The notes: a model not told the origin generated them from the letters alone. 64,000 bases of DNA from Aphelenchoides besseyi (GCA_024699855.1 JAMPIQ010000003.1:6634001-6698000), one strand, 5' to 3'. Shown: positions 1-12,518, counted from the first letter of the stretch. Program-made: numbers and translations.

Positions 1-723
1 ACGAGTCAACGCGCATTATTGCAGTTTGGAAATACTGCATTTCATTGATGGTTCAACAGTCTGTGGAGTCGGACATTGTAGCATGGAAACAGAAGATTTT
101 GGTTCAAGGGCAACTTCGACATCGACTCAGTTTTGCGCATCGACACGGCCAAATTTTTGAACGGGTTTAAGTTCACCCTCAACACTCAAACACAACCAGC
201 GACATTGACGACTTTTTGGAACCGTTGTGTATATTCATACACCATCGATTGGGTTAATGGAAACCTGTGCGAAGAGAAAGCTATCAACATGCAACACAAC
301 ATTTGGTCTCCCATAGCCGGCAATGGTAGATTATTTGGGTTCCCGGTTGACAACATTAACCGCGTCAACACAAGGAAGTTGTACGAGTTTTCGTTGGTTG
401 ACGGATCGAAGATTGAGCACGAAGTCGAAGAGAACATCGATAAGGAAATTAGAATGGATTTAGTAAGTTTCCCAACTGTTACTCTTTTATACTCTGTTTT
501 ACAGGTCCCTTCTGTGTGGACTAATGACAAACTTCTGGTCGGAGTATTTGATTACTCTAACGAATTTTCGACCGTTTATAAGTTCGACGTCCTCCTGAAG
601 AAATGGGAGAAAACAAAAATTGAGGTGAACGGTCCAATACTATCAATGACCGAAGCTGATGGTATACTCATCGTTCACGCACTTGATGATCAAATTAAAA
701 CCTACCGTTTCCAATATGAGTAA
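1..723 (+). pseudogene. Gene X, left copy: partial, frameshifted propeller-like protein
   Basis: This is the 3' part of a gene whose complete paralogue lies on the other strand at 58889-59923. The clean reading frame runs from 133 to a TAA at 721-723, with a 42-base GT-AG intron at 463-504 that matches a 42-base intron at the same place in the paralogue. The protein has repeating short beta-strand-like blocks with aromatic and Lys/Glu-rich turns (WEKTKIEV, YRFQYE at the C-terminus), which suggests a beta-propeller; I do not recognise a named family. Upstream homology continues in another frame (bases 26 to about 75, FIDGSTVCG), and the spacing is one base short of the paralogue between about 75 and 94. 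The reading frame used downstream has stops at 46-48 and 79-81. This copy is therefore broken, or carries a one-base assembly error. It is also cut by the window edge. Confidence 0.5.
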
Positions 724-1618
724 GTTGATGAGAAGCTTCGAATATCAAGGTGTTGTTTTAGAGCCGTAGACTCGTTATCCAATTTGGCTTGGTTGTCAAT
801 GCAACGTCATTCGACCCGGTATCCGAGTTTTCGGGATTTTTTCCTATCCCAAGTCCCGAAGAACTACCGACTTCGACCATTGTGGAACAACAGAAAACGA
901 AAACATGAGTGATCTTGTTTGCTCGGTAATCCGAAATAGCCGTTTTCTTGAAAAATGTTTTACCGAAAGTCACAAATATTGTAATCAATTGTTTTAACAG
1001 TAAAACTTTCATCTTTTTTTATTAAGATTAATGTCAGAATGTTTTGTTCTTTGTAGTATTTTGTCTTCAGATACAAAGCTTGTTGTTTCTTATGTGTTTC
1101 TTCAATAAAGTAATCCAGAAATTCCTTCAAGAGTGAACTGTCGAAATAACAGTAGTTTTGTTTTACGGAAGCTCATTTCCCATGCACTTTCATTTTTTGC
1201 AATCGTTGTTTCTACGATTGCCAACAACATCTCAATTCAAGCCGATGCGAATAATTCGGTTCGTTTGGGTTCAAATTGTTACAAATAACTGTCTGTTTCA
1301 TATTAAAAAAGAATGAATCACAAGTGTTATTAAACAGTCAACCAACTCAACTTTTGAATTCATTCGTTACTCCACTACAATTCTGAAGAAATAACCGATT
1401 CGTCTTCAATGGAAATCTAGTTTATTGGTAAAACAAGTACAAGTTCGAATACGCGAAATACAATAATTGGGAAATGACTGATAAAAGAGGGTCCAACTGT
1501 TGACTAGTCCCCAATCAGCAATCGGACCTTCGTTTTTTGTCCAACTGCTGACTCGTCGTGAAAGTCAACAATCGGACTAAAGTCTGTATGTAGAGGATAC
1601 AATAATGAAATGGACGAA
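724..1618. other. Spacer between gene X and 28S 3' end (left)
   Basis: I see no convincing gene. The stretch is homologous in inverted orientation to 58000-58888, so it is part of the duplicated rDNA-plus-X segment. It contains the 3' external spacer of the reverse-strand rDNA unit and the 3' flank of gene X. Confidence 0.6.
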
Positions 1619-2045
1619 AACAGATTCATCCGATCAAAGGGTAGTCTCAACAGATCGCAGTGTAAAGACTGCTCTGCTGCTTACAACCCCTTGACCAGTA
1701 GTCAAGTCGTATTCAAGCGATCTTGCACCCCGACATTACACCACACAAAGTCGTATGGAATCGACAACCAAGCGGTAGTTAAACCACGAGGCAAGGTCAA
1801 CTATGGGGTTTGAGCTACGCCGCACGCGAGTGCAACGCATAAGAGTACCGCCCGACACCGGGGCACGGGAGTATTGTCAACCTGACTAGACGGGCTTCCA
1901 ACTTAGAGGCATTCAGTTGTAATCCCCCAGATGGTAGCGTCGCACCAGCGTCCGATCGGACGAGCGCATAAACCAATTGTCTGAACCTGCTGTTCCTCTC
2001 GTACTAAGCAGGATTACTATTGCAACAACGAATTCGACAGTAGGA

Positions 2046-2092
<47 letters not shown>

Positions 2093-2134
2093 ATTAGTGG
2101 GTGAACAATCCAACGCTTTGCGCATTCTGCTACG

Positions 2135-2172
<38 letters not shown>

Positions 2173-2195
2173 AACGTCGCTATGGACGCTTGGCT

Positions 2196-2242
<47 letters not shown>

Positions 2243-2610
2243 GTAAACTTTACAAATCAAAAGGATCGATAGGCCACGCTTTCGCGGTCTGTATTCGTAC
2301 TGGAAATCAAGATCAAGTAAGCTTTTGTCCTTTTACTCTACGTAAGGTTTCCGTCCTTACTGAGCTTACCTTAGGACACCTACGTTACTGTTTGATAGAT
2401 GTACCGCCCCAGTCAAACTCCCCGCCTGACACTGTCTTCGGCGCGGGTCGTCCGTTCGCACGAACTTAACACCAAACACAAGCACACCGCGAAGGCGTGC
2501 GTTTCCCGTCTAACCGAATAAGTAAGGAAACGATGAAAGTAGTGGTATTTCATTGGCGTGCCGAAACACTCCCACTTATGCTACACCATGCATGATTCTT
2601 CACAAAGTCA

Positions 2611-2648
<38 letters not shown>

Positions 2649-2655
2649 GTCTTTG

Positions 2656-2695
<40 letters not shown>

Positions 2696-2728
2696 TTAGG
2701 GACAGTGGGAATCTCGTTAATCCATTCG

Positions 2729-2806
<78 letters not shown>

Positions 2807-4909
2807 AATCAAATTTCCTTAATATAACATTCAGAGCACTGGGCAGAAATCAGAGACGGTCAACGTCTTTCGAAGACCATCCGTCTCCTCTGTTTTAATT
2901 AGACAGTCGGATTCCCCGAGTCCGTACCAGTTCTAGATACGCTCGTTAAGCGTCTACCGCAACTCGCCGACAACCGCGAAGCCGTCGGGAGCGAAGCCGA
3001 AGCCTTCCACCGTCGGACCACGCCACTAGCCCACGCGGTCTTGCGACCACGCAGTCACGGACGCATTCCAACGGCCTCACGCAACGACCCGATAGACCCG
3101 AGCTCTAGAGCCAATTCTTTTCCCAAAGTTACGAATCTAATTTGCCGACTTCCCTTATCTACATTATTCTATCAACTAGAGGCTGTTCACCTTGGAGACC
3201 TGCTGCGGATATTGGTACGAACGAGCGAGAAATTCATCGAGCCTCCCCTGCCTTTTCACGGACCACATGAAGCACTCGGAATGGCGCCGTAACCGCGCCA
3301 CTCTACAACCCCAACAACCATATCTCCGGATGAACCGATTCCATGGTCACGCGAGTTTAAACCAGAAAAGAGATCTCTGGTCCGGGCCTCATGCAGCGTC
3401 GACAGGTTCGTTTGCGTTGCCGCGCTCGTCGCCGCCGAAGCGACGACATCTCCTCGTCTCGATGCGGGAATATTAACCCGCTTCCCTTTCGGCACACGCG
3501 ACGCAATCCACAAGTGGAAGTTGAACGTCGCCACTTCAAAACCAGCCTTAGCCTGTGCCTTAGGATCGATTAACCCACGTACAATCACTGTGCACGCGGA
3601 ACCCTTCTCCACTTCAGTCTTCAAGGATCTCACTTGAATATTTGCTACTACAACCAAGATCTGCACTCGTGACGGCTCCAGTCGAGCTCACGCTCCGCAC
3701 CTTCGACGCCATCACGACAACCTTCCTACTCGTTGAGAGATTGGGCACCATCTCAAACAACGGCCGAGTATAGGTCCTCCGCTCCAGCGCCATCCATTTT
3801 CAGGGCTAGTTGCTTCGGCAGGTGGGTTGTTACACATTCCTTAGCGGTTTCCGACTTCCATGGCCACCGTCCTGCTGTCTATAGCAACCAACACCTTTTA
3901 TGGGGTCTAATGAGCGGAGAGTCTGGCACCTTAACTCGGCGTTTGGTTAATCCCACATCGCCAGTTCTGCTTACCAAAAATGGCCCACTTGGAGCACATG
4001 CAATCAAAGTCGCGTGTTCAAATCGAGAAACACCGACATCATAACCATTTAGAGTATGAGAATAGTTTGAGAATAATACATCCCAATGACTCTAATCGTT
4101 CGCTTTACCGAGTATATCTGCTTCGATTGTGCACCAGCTATCCTGAGGGAAACTTCGGAAGGAACCAGCTACTAGATGGTTCGATTAGTCTTGCGCCCCT
4201 ATACCCAAATCAGACGATCGATTTGCACGTCAGAACCGCTTCGGACTTCCACCAGAGTTTCCTCTGGCTTCATCCTGTTCGGGCATAGTTCACCATCTTT
4301 CGGGTCTCAAAGCGTACGCTCAACCTCCGCAACAGAACAAGTCCTAGTCACGGGGCGATGTTGCGCGCCGGACGTCGAAACGCCCAACGCTCACATCGTC
4401 GACATCCAATGTCTCACTTTCATTACGCCTTTGAGTTTCGCAGCTCAATGACTCGCGTACACCTTAAACTCCTTGGTCCGTGTTTCAAGACGGGTCGAAT
4501 GGGTGACCGACTATACACCGAGTCGAGTGCCGGGGCAACGAACGCCGATCGTAGGCCGCGGAAACGGAAGACACATGTGCCATCCGCAACCACAACTCAC
4601 AACCGACGCCCATCGCGAATTCACCCGCACTCCACAACATCGAGCCAACATCACCTGCTATCCGAACGCACAGGATTCTCGAGTCCGAAAACCCGAGTCC
4701 TCTATACGCCCTTCCGGCAGCGACATCGACCCACTCGGCGCACTCCGCACGCAAATGCATCCAACGAACACAACAACAACACTCCTAGACAACCTTGCGG
4801 AATGTCGTCGAAGCGATTGCAGTGTCGCGGGATTGAATACGCACAAGATACGTCAGCTCCATTCGCTTCCATTATATCGGTTTCACGTTCTCTTGCACTC
4901 TCTTTTCAA

Positions 4910-4942
<33 letters not shown>

Positions 4943-5290
4943 TGCTATCGGTCTCGTGGTCGTATTTAGCCTTAGGTGAAGTTTACCACCCGCTTTGGGC
5001 TGCGTTTCCAAACAACCCGACTCCCAGAGAAACGAATTCGTCGACGCCGTTCGGCCGTACTGGTGTGAAACCATCTGTGCAGCCGCTTTCCAGCGAAACT
5101 TGGACCAAACACACGCCGACGATGCTCGCTCTCCAAAACGCTACACCGACACTCGTCCGTCAGAACGAGCGTCTTAAGCGCTGGGCTAGTCCCTTTTCAC
5201 TCGCAGTTACTGGGGGAATCCTTGTTAGTTTCTTTTCCTCTGCTTACTGATATGCTTAAGTTCAGCAGGTGGTCATACGCAACTCAGGTG
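1619..5290 (-). rRNA. 28S (LSU) rRNA, left uninterrupted copy
   Basis: On the reverse strand the gene starts near the motif CTGAACTTAAGCATATCAG just inside 5290 and ends near 1619 after GATCTGTTGAGACTACCC. Conserved landmarks are present: the block around CTCTTAAGGTAGCCAAATG, the GTGACGCGCACGA segment and the GTACGAGAGGAAC sarcin-ricin loop near 2000. Length is about 3.67 kb. The retrotransposon target is intact and single-copy here, unlike in the right copy, and the segment at 2391-2417 has the canonical orientation. Ends are estimated by analogy with known 28S ends and may be off by tens of bases. Confidence 0.95.
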
Positions 5291-5604
5291 GATTTCAACC
5301 AATCAAATGGTCAGTGTCATCAATCGCACTGCCGACATCCGAACAACAACTCGCAAAGACCTTCTCAATAACAGCCAAGCATCTCAATTGTGGAATCAAG
5401 TCACTCAAAGCCGTACAGATCAAAAGCCAATCGAATCATGTTCCTTGCACATGGACATCGTTCGAACAGTACTAACAACGTAATCACAGGCATACTCCGA
5501 AGAATACGCCACCAAAGCGAACACGTCAACTGCATTCCGTGGGGAAGAGTCGACGATTCGATGGCGAAAACCATTACACAATGCATTTGGCTTCCCTTTC
5601 CATG
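5291..5604 (-). other. ITS2 (left)
   Basis: Spacer between 5.8S and 28S on the reverse strand, about 310 bases. It is nearly identical to the right copy at 42746-43059. No other feature seen in it. Confidence 0.8.
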
Positions 5605-5765
5605 AAAACACCCTGAGCTGCGTATGTCGAAGGGCAGAACCCGACGACGCAATATGCAATCGAAAACAAGGCACTCGTAATATCTGTAATTCGTGCTTAT
5701 TAACGCAATTCACTGCGTTCTTCATCGACCCACGAGCCAAGTGATTCACCGACATAACTTGCTCG
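5605..5765 (-). rRNA. 5.8S rRNA (left)
   Basis: On the reverse strand it contains the conserved GGCTCGTGGGTCGATGAAGA and AACGCAGTGAATTGCG blocks, followed by TGCATATTGCG and CAGCTCAGGGTG near the 3' end. Length is about 160 bases. Ends are approximate. Confidence 0.92.
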
Positions 5766-6051
5766 ATTAGTTGGCATTGAATGAATTGAAAATGGGTTGT
5801 TGGTTCTGGGTGCCCGACCGGGTCATCAACTCTAACACCGCCGAAGCGGTGTCTACTATTGGACATCGTCGCAGCCACGGACGTGGAACACAACTGCTCA
5901 ATCCAACATAGAGGCCCAGAGAAGCCGTTTGTGAGAACTGAAATCTCTTCGACGAGGAAGAGACCAGTGATCGGGAAATACCGAGTGCTTCACGACGACC
6001 GTCGAATATCCGCACCACGGCACTCCGAACTCGATTGTTTGCTTCGATACC
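5766..6051 (-). other. ITS1 (left)
   Basis: Spacer between 18S and 5.8S, about 286 bases. It differs from the right copy (42305-42584) by a short indel around 5948-5962, where the left copy has extra bases in a GACGAGGAAGAG stretch. Confidence 0.8.
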
Positions 6052-6198
6052 TGATCTTGCAGCAGGTTCACCTACTGCAACCTTGTTACGACTTTTCCCC
6101 GGTTCAAGCCGTTGCGATTAAGCCACTTTCCAGCAAACGACATGCCGAAACATGAGCGAACGCCGGTCCGTGGATTTCTCGAAACAACTCAGTCCCGG

Positions 6199-6235
<37 letters not shown>

Positions 6236-6676
6236 ATCAATGCGAGTTGATGACTCGCATTTACTTGGAATTCCTCGTTCATGAGTGAAAATTTCAACAC
6301 TCAATTCCAGCCATAATAATATCTCAACTGTTTGCCATCTCCTCTCGGAGTAGGACAATCACGCTGATACCACCATTGTAGCACGCGTGCGGCCCCGAAC
6401 ATCTAAGGGCATCACAGACCTGTTATTGCGCCATTTCTTGAGGCTAAGAACCACGAATCCCGCTAAGAAATGATCGTCGACAAACGAATCAATCGACGCA
6501 CTAGTTAGCAGTCGGCGTCTCGCTCGTTATCGCAATAAAGCAGACACTTCGTTAGCACGAACTAAGAACGGCCATGCACCACCATCCACCGAATCATGAA
6601 AGAGCTATCGGTCTGTCAATCCTCACGATGTGCTGGCCGGGTGAGGTTTCCCGTGTTGAGTCAAATTAAGCCGCAA

Positions 6677-6723
<47 letters not shown>

Positions 6724-7817
6724 TTTGCAACCATACTTCCCCCGGAACCGAAAGACTTTCGTTTCCGGAAACCCGCTCGCTTATGAACTCGAATCCACAA
6801 GCGAATTGGTAGTTGGCATCATTTACGGTCAGAACTAGGGCGGTATCTAATCGCCTTCGAACCTCTGACTTTCGTTCTTGATTAATGAAAACACTCTTGG
6901 CAAATGCCTTCGCTTTAGTGCGTCTCGCTACGGTCCTCGAATTTCACCTCTCGCGCAGCGATACGAATGCCCCCGGCTGTTCCTGTTAACCATTGTTTCA
7001 GCCGACAAAACCAACAAAACTCGGCCGCAACCTTGTTCCATTATTCCATGCACCGGTATTCAGTCGTAAGACCCGCCTTGAGCACTTAAGCCGTTCAAAG
7101 TAATCCTGCGCATCACCGACCCGAAGGCCCGAAAACGCGCAAAATACCGCCCACGAGTGACGCCCGTTAAGACGCACCCCGAACGGTTCAACAATCCAAC
7201 TATGAACTTTTTAACCGCAACAATAATTCTATGTATTACGAGAGCTGGAATTACCGCGGCTGCTGGCACCAGACTTGCCCTCTCGTAGATACTCGTTAAA
7301 TTGTCTACATTGTACCCATTCCAATGTCCGACCTCAGAGAGAACGGACTCGTTATTTCTCGTCACTACCTCATCGTATTGATATTGGGTAATTTTCGCGC
7401 CTGCTGCTATCCTTAGACATATTCGCCGTTTTTAAGGCGGATTCTCCGGAGTCAAACCCTGATTCTCCGTTACCCGTTAGAACCATGGCAGTCCAATACA
7501 CTGCCAACCAGTTGATAGGGCAGATACTCGAATGAAACTTCGCCGACACAAGATCGTGCGATACGCAGTATTATCCAGAGTTAGCAAAAGGACTAACGAA
7601 TAGTTTTGCTCCAATAATAGCACTGCAACCCGAAGGCCGCAGCTGTTCGCATGTATTGGCTCCAGAATTACCGCAGTTATCCATTTAAGTCATAGAACAA
7701 GTAGATTATATCTGTTGTAATGAGCCGTTCGCAGTTTCGCTTTATAACGCTCTACTTACACATGCATGGCTAAATCTTTGAAAGAAACACATCAGTTCAG
7801 CCAGGATCAACCAGATT
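6052..7817 (-). rRNA. 18S (SSU) rRNA, left copy
   Basis: The reverse strand starts at 7817 with the conserved CTGGTTGATCCTGG block and ends at 6052 after GTAGGTGAACCTGCTGC and AAGATCA. Internal universal motifs are present, including GTGCCAGCAGCCGCGGTAA, AAACTTAAAGGAATTGACGG and GTACACACCGCCCGTCGC. The 5' segment GCGAACGGCTCATTACAACA matches the region used for nematode-specific SSU primers, which supports a nematode source. Length is about 1.77 kb. Confidence 0.96.
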
Positions 7818-8975
7818 AGTGGGTTCGCCATTCGAAAATGTGCTCACTCACCGCGACTCCTCGAATGCACTCGATTCGTCGCCTCTGCTCACCGGGAGTT
7901 CGAATTGCTCGGCTCCCACAACCAACACCATCGCACTGCAAGATCCCTGGTCGTTCGCACGACACTCGTCTCACTGCTTTCTCGAAACCGAGCACCCACC
8001 GCCAAGCGGGCGCTCGTTCGTCTTTTCACTCACAACCGCCGTGAATTCGAATAAAACCATCTTTCGATCGTGGAGCGCACCAGTCGACAGCGCCGAAGAG
8101 CTCTGGACACTCGAAAGCATCGCTCTTCGACCGACTGCCAACCCGCACGCAGCATTCAACGGGACCTCTCAGCAAACGCCGATTCTTCCCTTCCCCTACG
8201 AAATTGGAAAGATCTTCTCGCTCGTCAAATAACCGAACAGCGTGCGCCTTTTTTCCGCCCGCCCGCGGAGCGTTCAAATTTGAATGCGTTTCGGATCGAT
8301 GGCTTCCGATTCTCGTCCACTTTGTAATTCAGATTGTTCCCCATCAAAAGATCTTCAAAATGAACCCTCACTCGACTATAAAAAACCAAAATTAACATCT
8401 CACCCCGCGTTTCAACTTTAAAGCGCTTCCTTCATTTTGTGCATTACATTTTGACTCTTGGTGACCACGAGACTTCTCACTGCCTAAATTTTGTTCATCT
8501 TGTTGTCTACTTTTCATGCAATTTACTCACCAAACTTGAATCACTTTCAACGTCCGCTCAATTCAAACTGAAAGACGACATTCAAACTCACACTCCAATT
8601 TCAATGTCCAATTCCAGTCTGCAACTTCATTCCCAATTTCTAAACGACCTTTTAGTCAATCAACACCCGTGATTCAGTCGACTGATTGAAAACTCTCATT
8701 CTTTATTCGCGCCACCGCTCACTCACTCGCTTCTCCAATCGAGTCTTTTTTCTCTCCCGCAAGCGAGTGTCCTTCATTCGCAGAAACGAGTGCTGACTCG
8801 ATTCCCGCAAAACGATTCCCTTTTCGACACTTGTTTCTGGGAGCGCAGTCTTCAACTTCTTTGGTGAGAACATCGATCGAATGGCACCGTAAAGTGACTT
8901 GAAAAAACACAGAAGCAGTCCGATCGCAAAAACAACCACCACCCGAAATTGCCGAACAAGTCGAAATAAAAACTA
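7818..8975 (-). other. 5' external transcribed / intergenic spacer (left)
   Basis: This is homologous in inverted orientation to 39381-40535, right up to the N gap. The homology weakens near 8945-8975. It presumably holds the Pol I promoter and 5' ETS of the left unit, but I cannot point to a promoter motif. Reading frames in this stretch are chance. Confidence 0.6.
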
Positions 8976-9388
8976 AAATCAAAAAGTTATGCATATCAAT
9001 ACAACTTGAAATCTCATCTACGAGCTTATCGTTCAATCACGACGACTGTTTGTTATCTTCGCAATAATCATAATTCAACTACAATGAACAGATGGACTAG
9101 GAACTTGTCGAAAATGAGATGCACGCAGTTAATTGATCGACAAACCTCCTGGTCAATTCAGTGTGAGAGGCTTGTGTATTGGCGAGTTTACTTGAAAACA
9201 TTCGATCTGATAGTTTTAATGAAAATCAGTCTACCAGTGGGTACAACTCAATCTTCCGGTTCATAAATTGGGCTCCTAAACATTGATCAATGACCCATTT
9301 GAACTCTTATTCAAAATCACATTCACCAACGTCGCTGCTTAATAAGTATTTTGGAACTCTAAACCTTCAAGTTAAAACGGGACTTTAA
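8976..9388. other. Intergenic, nothing recognised
   Basis: AT-rich sequence between the rDNA spacer and the next protein gene. No tRNA, repeat or coding signal stands out. Confidence 0.5.
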
Positions 9389-9810
9389 ATGCAAGTTCAT
9401 TTCGAGGAGAAGCTTGAAGATAAAAAGTCGGAAGTCGAAGAGAAGTTGAGCGTTCAACCAGTCGTCAATCAAGCGGTAAGTTTGAGTGTGGAGTCTAAAC
9501 TTCAGTTTGTAGGCGAGTGTGTACTTCGGTCTGCCCAACGACTGTGTCCACTTCTACAACCGTCAACCGGAGTATCATCACGCTCCTCAGGCGACCAAGA
9601 ACTGTGATTATCCTCTGAATCCAATGCCTAATTGTTGCTTTAGACGATTTTGTCGAAGCAAAGATCTGTGAATCGACTGTGACTGCTACCGATTTCGAGG
9701 ATCAAGAAGCTCCGCCGAACACTCCGATCTGCTACGATTCGTCGACTTTGGTTTATCACTTCGACTCGTTGCGTGATCAATACAACGCTTACGAGAATGT
9801 TCAATTCTAA
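9389..9810 (+). CDS. Small uncharacterised protein, 3 exons, 114 aa
   Basis: Exons 9389-9475, 9513-9603 and 9644-9810 join in frame through 37- and 40-base GT-AG introns to give a 114-residue protein. The N-terminus is acidic and charged (EEKLEDKKSEVEEKL). The middle is rich in His, Tyr and Asn (FGLPNDCVHFYNRQPEYHH) and the C-terminus ends NAYENVQF. There is no signal peptide or membrane segment, and I do not recognise a family. An AATAAA signal lies about 30 bases after the stop. The last codons plus about 40 bases of 3' flank recur almost identically on the reverse strand at the right edge of the window (63950-64000), so the gene has at least one close paralogue. The start ATG is preceded by AAA, and an earlier start is not available in frame. 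Confidence 0.6.
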
Positions 9811-10283
9811 GCTTATTGTTGTTGTTGTTGTGTTTTGTGAATAAAAAGTGACGATAAGCGTTGGGCACTCAGCATAAGCATAATAAAACAAATTCCAAGA
9901 CTAGTTAATTGCATTAAACGTAGACTTTAATCCTACTTACAACCACAAGAAGAAACCGCATAGAATCAGATTTTTCAGGTTAATCTTTTCGCTACAAGTT
10001 ACAAACGATTCAAAAGACTAAGAAAAATGGCTCCGCATCGATTGTTCTGTTTGGTTGAAAAAATGTTCAGCAACAATCGCGTACTTAAGAACTTAAAGAA
10101 AATCGATTGAATGTGTGTGCCATAAACTTTACACTTTATTTCGATTAACCCAGTTTATTGTCGAAAACTTTTTTGAGAAAAGAACCGTATGGTAAAAGAA
10201 AAGGTAATACGAGAAATGAAAATATTAACCAGCTAAGAACAACAAAAATGATAAGAAAGATTGCGAGGCAAACACTTAGACAC
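9811..10283. other. Convergent intergenic / 3' UTRs
   Basis: Space between two convergent genes. It holds a GTT repeat (about 9816-9830), an AATAAA after the first gene and the 3' UTR of the ankyrin gene. Nothing else recognised. Confidence 0.5.
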
Positions 10284-11516
10284 TTAAGAGTGTTTAGAAA
10301 GGACTTTGTCGAGTAGAGATTTGTCACGCGGAAACACATCGAACGGTGTAACTCCATTGTTGTTCGCGACGTGTAAATTACCGTTCTGAAAACGGGAAAG
10401 CCATTAATCTTTGCGCCGTTTGTTTTACCTTTGACTTGTCGAACTTGTTGTGAACCAAATTATCGATCGTTGCGATGTCACCGTTTTTGCAGGCAAGAAA
10501 GAGGGCAGTATTTCCATTTTTGTCCTTTGTATTTGGATCGGCACCGAACATCAACAGCACATCGCATGCTTCAAAATGTCGAGCCTCTGCGGCGTGATGA
10601 ATTGGCTGACGATTTTTACTGTCGATGACGTTTACTAACTCTTGGGTTAGCGCTTTGCCGTAGAGATCGTTCAGCCGCAAACAAACACGACCCATCTGAA
10701 ATGAAGGACCAGTGAATGATGATAGTCTCAACTCATTACCGTATTTCGATGACCCCATTTAGCTCCCAACTCAATGGGTGTTTCACCGGTTCTGGTTCGC
10801 GCGTGCAAATTTGCACCGCTATTCACCATCGTGACGGCAACATCCGTGCATCCGATGGCCATTGCGAAGTGAAGCGGCGTCCAATCATCCACCTCTAGAA
10901 CGTCCACATTCTGAGAATTGTTTGCGACCCATTGTTGAACTTGACTGTCAAATGCAAGAAAGACGAGTGAATGAATGTTAAGATCTGTTGAGTTCGCTTG
11001 TTCCATTTTGACGTTGGATGGAGCCGACAAATAGTCAATCATTTCGTCGAGTTGTTTTTCAGTGTTGTGACTCGCGAGGATCCTTGTCACGTCTTCATCT
11101 GTTTCCAATTTAAATTTTGAAGGCAACTCGGGTTTTGTGAATGTGCCACGAGCTCTCGCCTTTTCGACCATTGCATACGTTTGCTTCTTCTAAATTAAAA
11201 TGCTTACTTTTATGTAGCAGTTTAACAAACCAAACGACCCAAACGCCCGTCTTTTTTATTGTTAATATCGGCAAGACCGCGAAAGATCTTCTCGCAATGA
11301 GCGTCGGTGAATCCGAAACACTGAAAACAAACAATTTAATGATTGTTAAACTGTCATTCCAACATATACCTTCAACTCATCAATGGTGTACAAGGAAAAG
11401 CGATCAAGACAAACGTCCTCCGGATCAATTGGAAAGTCGATTCCAAACTCTTCTTTAACGAACTCTTGAACGTTTTTGTTTATCGATTGTGTCTTCATCA
11501 TTCCAAAGGCTTGCAT
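10284..11516 (-). CDS. Ankyrin-repeat protein
   Basis: The reverse-strand start is ATG at 11516 (MQAFGMMKTQSINKNVQEF) and the stop is TAA at 10284-10286. Four or five exons are separated by short introns, for example 10694-10737 and about 10386-10430. The product is roughly 340 residues. Canonical ankyrin repeat cores are visible: DDWTPLHFAMAIGCTDVAV, GANLHARTRTGETPIELGAK, NRQPIHHAAEARHFEACDVL, GADPNTKDKNGNTALFLAC, and a final NGVTPFDVF. That is about four to five repeats in the C-terminal two thirds. The N-terminal 70 residues are not repeats and hold a Cys-Phe-Gly helical segment. Ankyrin repeats mediate protein binding; no catalytic domain is seen, so the role is unknown. The splice site of the second intron (about 11190-11240) is uncertain. 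Confidence 0.75.
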
Positions 11517-12179
11517 CTAAACAATTCACTCTGCTTGTTGATATTAACGATACACGCAAAAAAACATCTAGACGAAGGCAATGAGAAGTTTGCTTTGTAA
11601 GAAAACAGATCGGAGATCATTACGTTTATGTGAATAATTTGAGGATGAATAGATCAAGCGCAAAAATCGCTGTGGATAGAGAAAACAAAAAGTTCACCCA
11701 AGCACTCGGCTCTACGGTTTTGGTCGATTTTGAAAGAAATCGAGTTGACGCACACCACTTGACCCACACGAAATTCCAAGCTCACTGATAAGATTTACAG
11801 GCCTACGAATAAGAACAATTTGGCTTCGCAAAAGAAGATATCTTGGTTGCAAGGCACAAATCAAAAGATATGTTGGATGCTAAAAATGTTGTAATAAGAT
11901 GAACATTAACCAATGAAAGGAATTCTGCTTTTAGCAAGTGCAATTCTTTCTTTTACACTTTTATTTTTTGTACTTGAACAATGAACTTTTGAATAACCAT
12001 CTGCTGTTTGACTTGCAGGATTGCACTGGACCTATTGTTTAATACACGATTTTCTTGTCACGTACAATTTTGTTTAGTTAAAAGAACAAGCAAGTTTACG
12101 ATGTTTTAAAGCGTTTGAAAACCTGAAGAAGATTTAAACAACATGTTTGTAGGTCTCTAATCTATTCGAATTGCACTGA
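11517..12179. other. Intergenic, nothing recognised
   Basis: AT-rich stretch upstream of the ankyrin gene. No tRNA, repeat or strong coding signal seen. Confidence 0.4.
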
Positions 12180-12518
12180 TCATTGCATTGGTGTATTGAG
12201 TAGGCGAGTAGTGCGTTCGTTCACGTGATATGCCTCGCTCTCAAAATCTACTCTAATTTTAACATTTGATTGGCAATCAGTACAACGAGCACGTAGCTGA
12301 ACAGCCTCCGATTCGAAGTTCAAATGTCTGCAAACAAAATTGTACAAGTTTTCGAAACTTATGATCGCATCTAATCGTTTTATTGCATCATCCGTGCTTT
12401 TAACATCGTTAATTCTGCGTTGAAGTCTTATGGTTACACCGCGAAAACTCGCGGTACGTGACGATGACAATCGTTCGTCAACAAGTGTAACGACAGCTTT
12501 GGACTCTTCGATGTGCAT
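12180..12518 (-). CDS. Uncharacterised 112-aa protein
   Basis: This is a single-exon reverse-strand frame from ATG at 12518 to TGA at 12180. The sequence is hydrophilic and alternates basic and acidic residues (VTIRLQRRINDVKSTDDAIK). One Cys pair (RCTDCQ) sits near residue 85 together with a third Cys in a CRHLNF segment, so a small metal site is conceivable. No signal peptide, membrane segment or recognised family. Composition is coding-like and an ATG starts the frame, but there is no homologue in the window and no intron to confirm it. Confidence 0.4.
   Translation of the reverse strand: MHIEESKAVVTLVDERLSSSRTASFRGVTIRLQRRINDVKSTDDAIKRLDAIISFENLYNFVCRHLNFESEAVQLRARCTDCQSNVKIRVDFESEAYHVNERTTRLLNTPMQ

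Noticed and set aside
2101..5893. Long open frames on both strands inside the left rDNA (e.g. 4358-4969)
   Set aside because: They lie in conserved rRNA sequence and recur as mirror images in the right rDNA unit (e.g. 42979-43878). They are chance frames.
8703..9036. Membrane-protein-like frame in the spacer, duplicated at 39404-39649
   Set aside because: It is within the rDNA external spacer; the apparent conservation comes from the duplicated rDNA, not from coding selection.
9811..9840. Functional microsatellite (GTT repeat)
   Set aside because: Only a few units in a 3' UTR; shared with the paralogue simply because the flank was duplicated.
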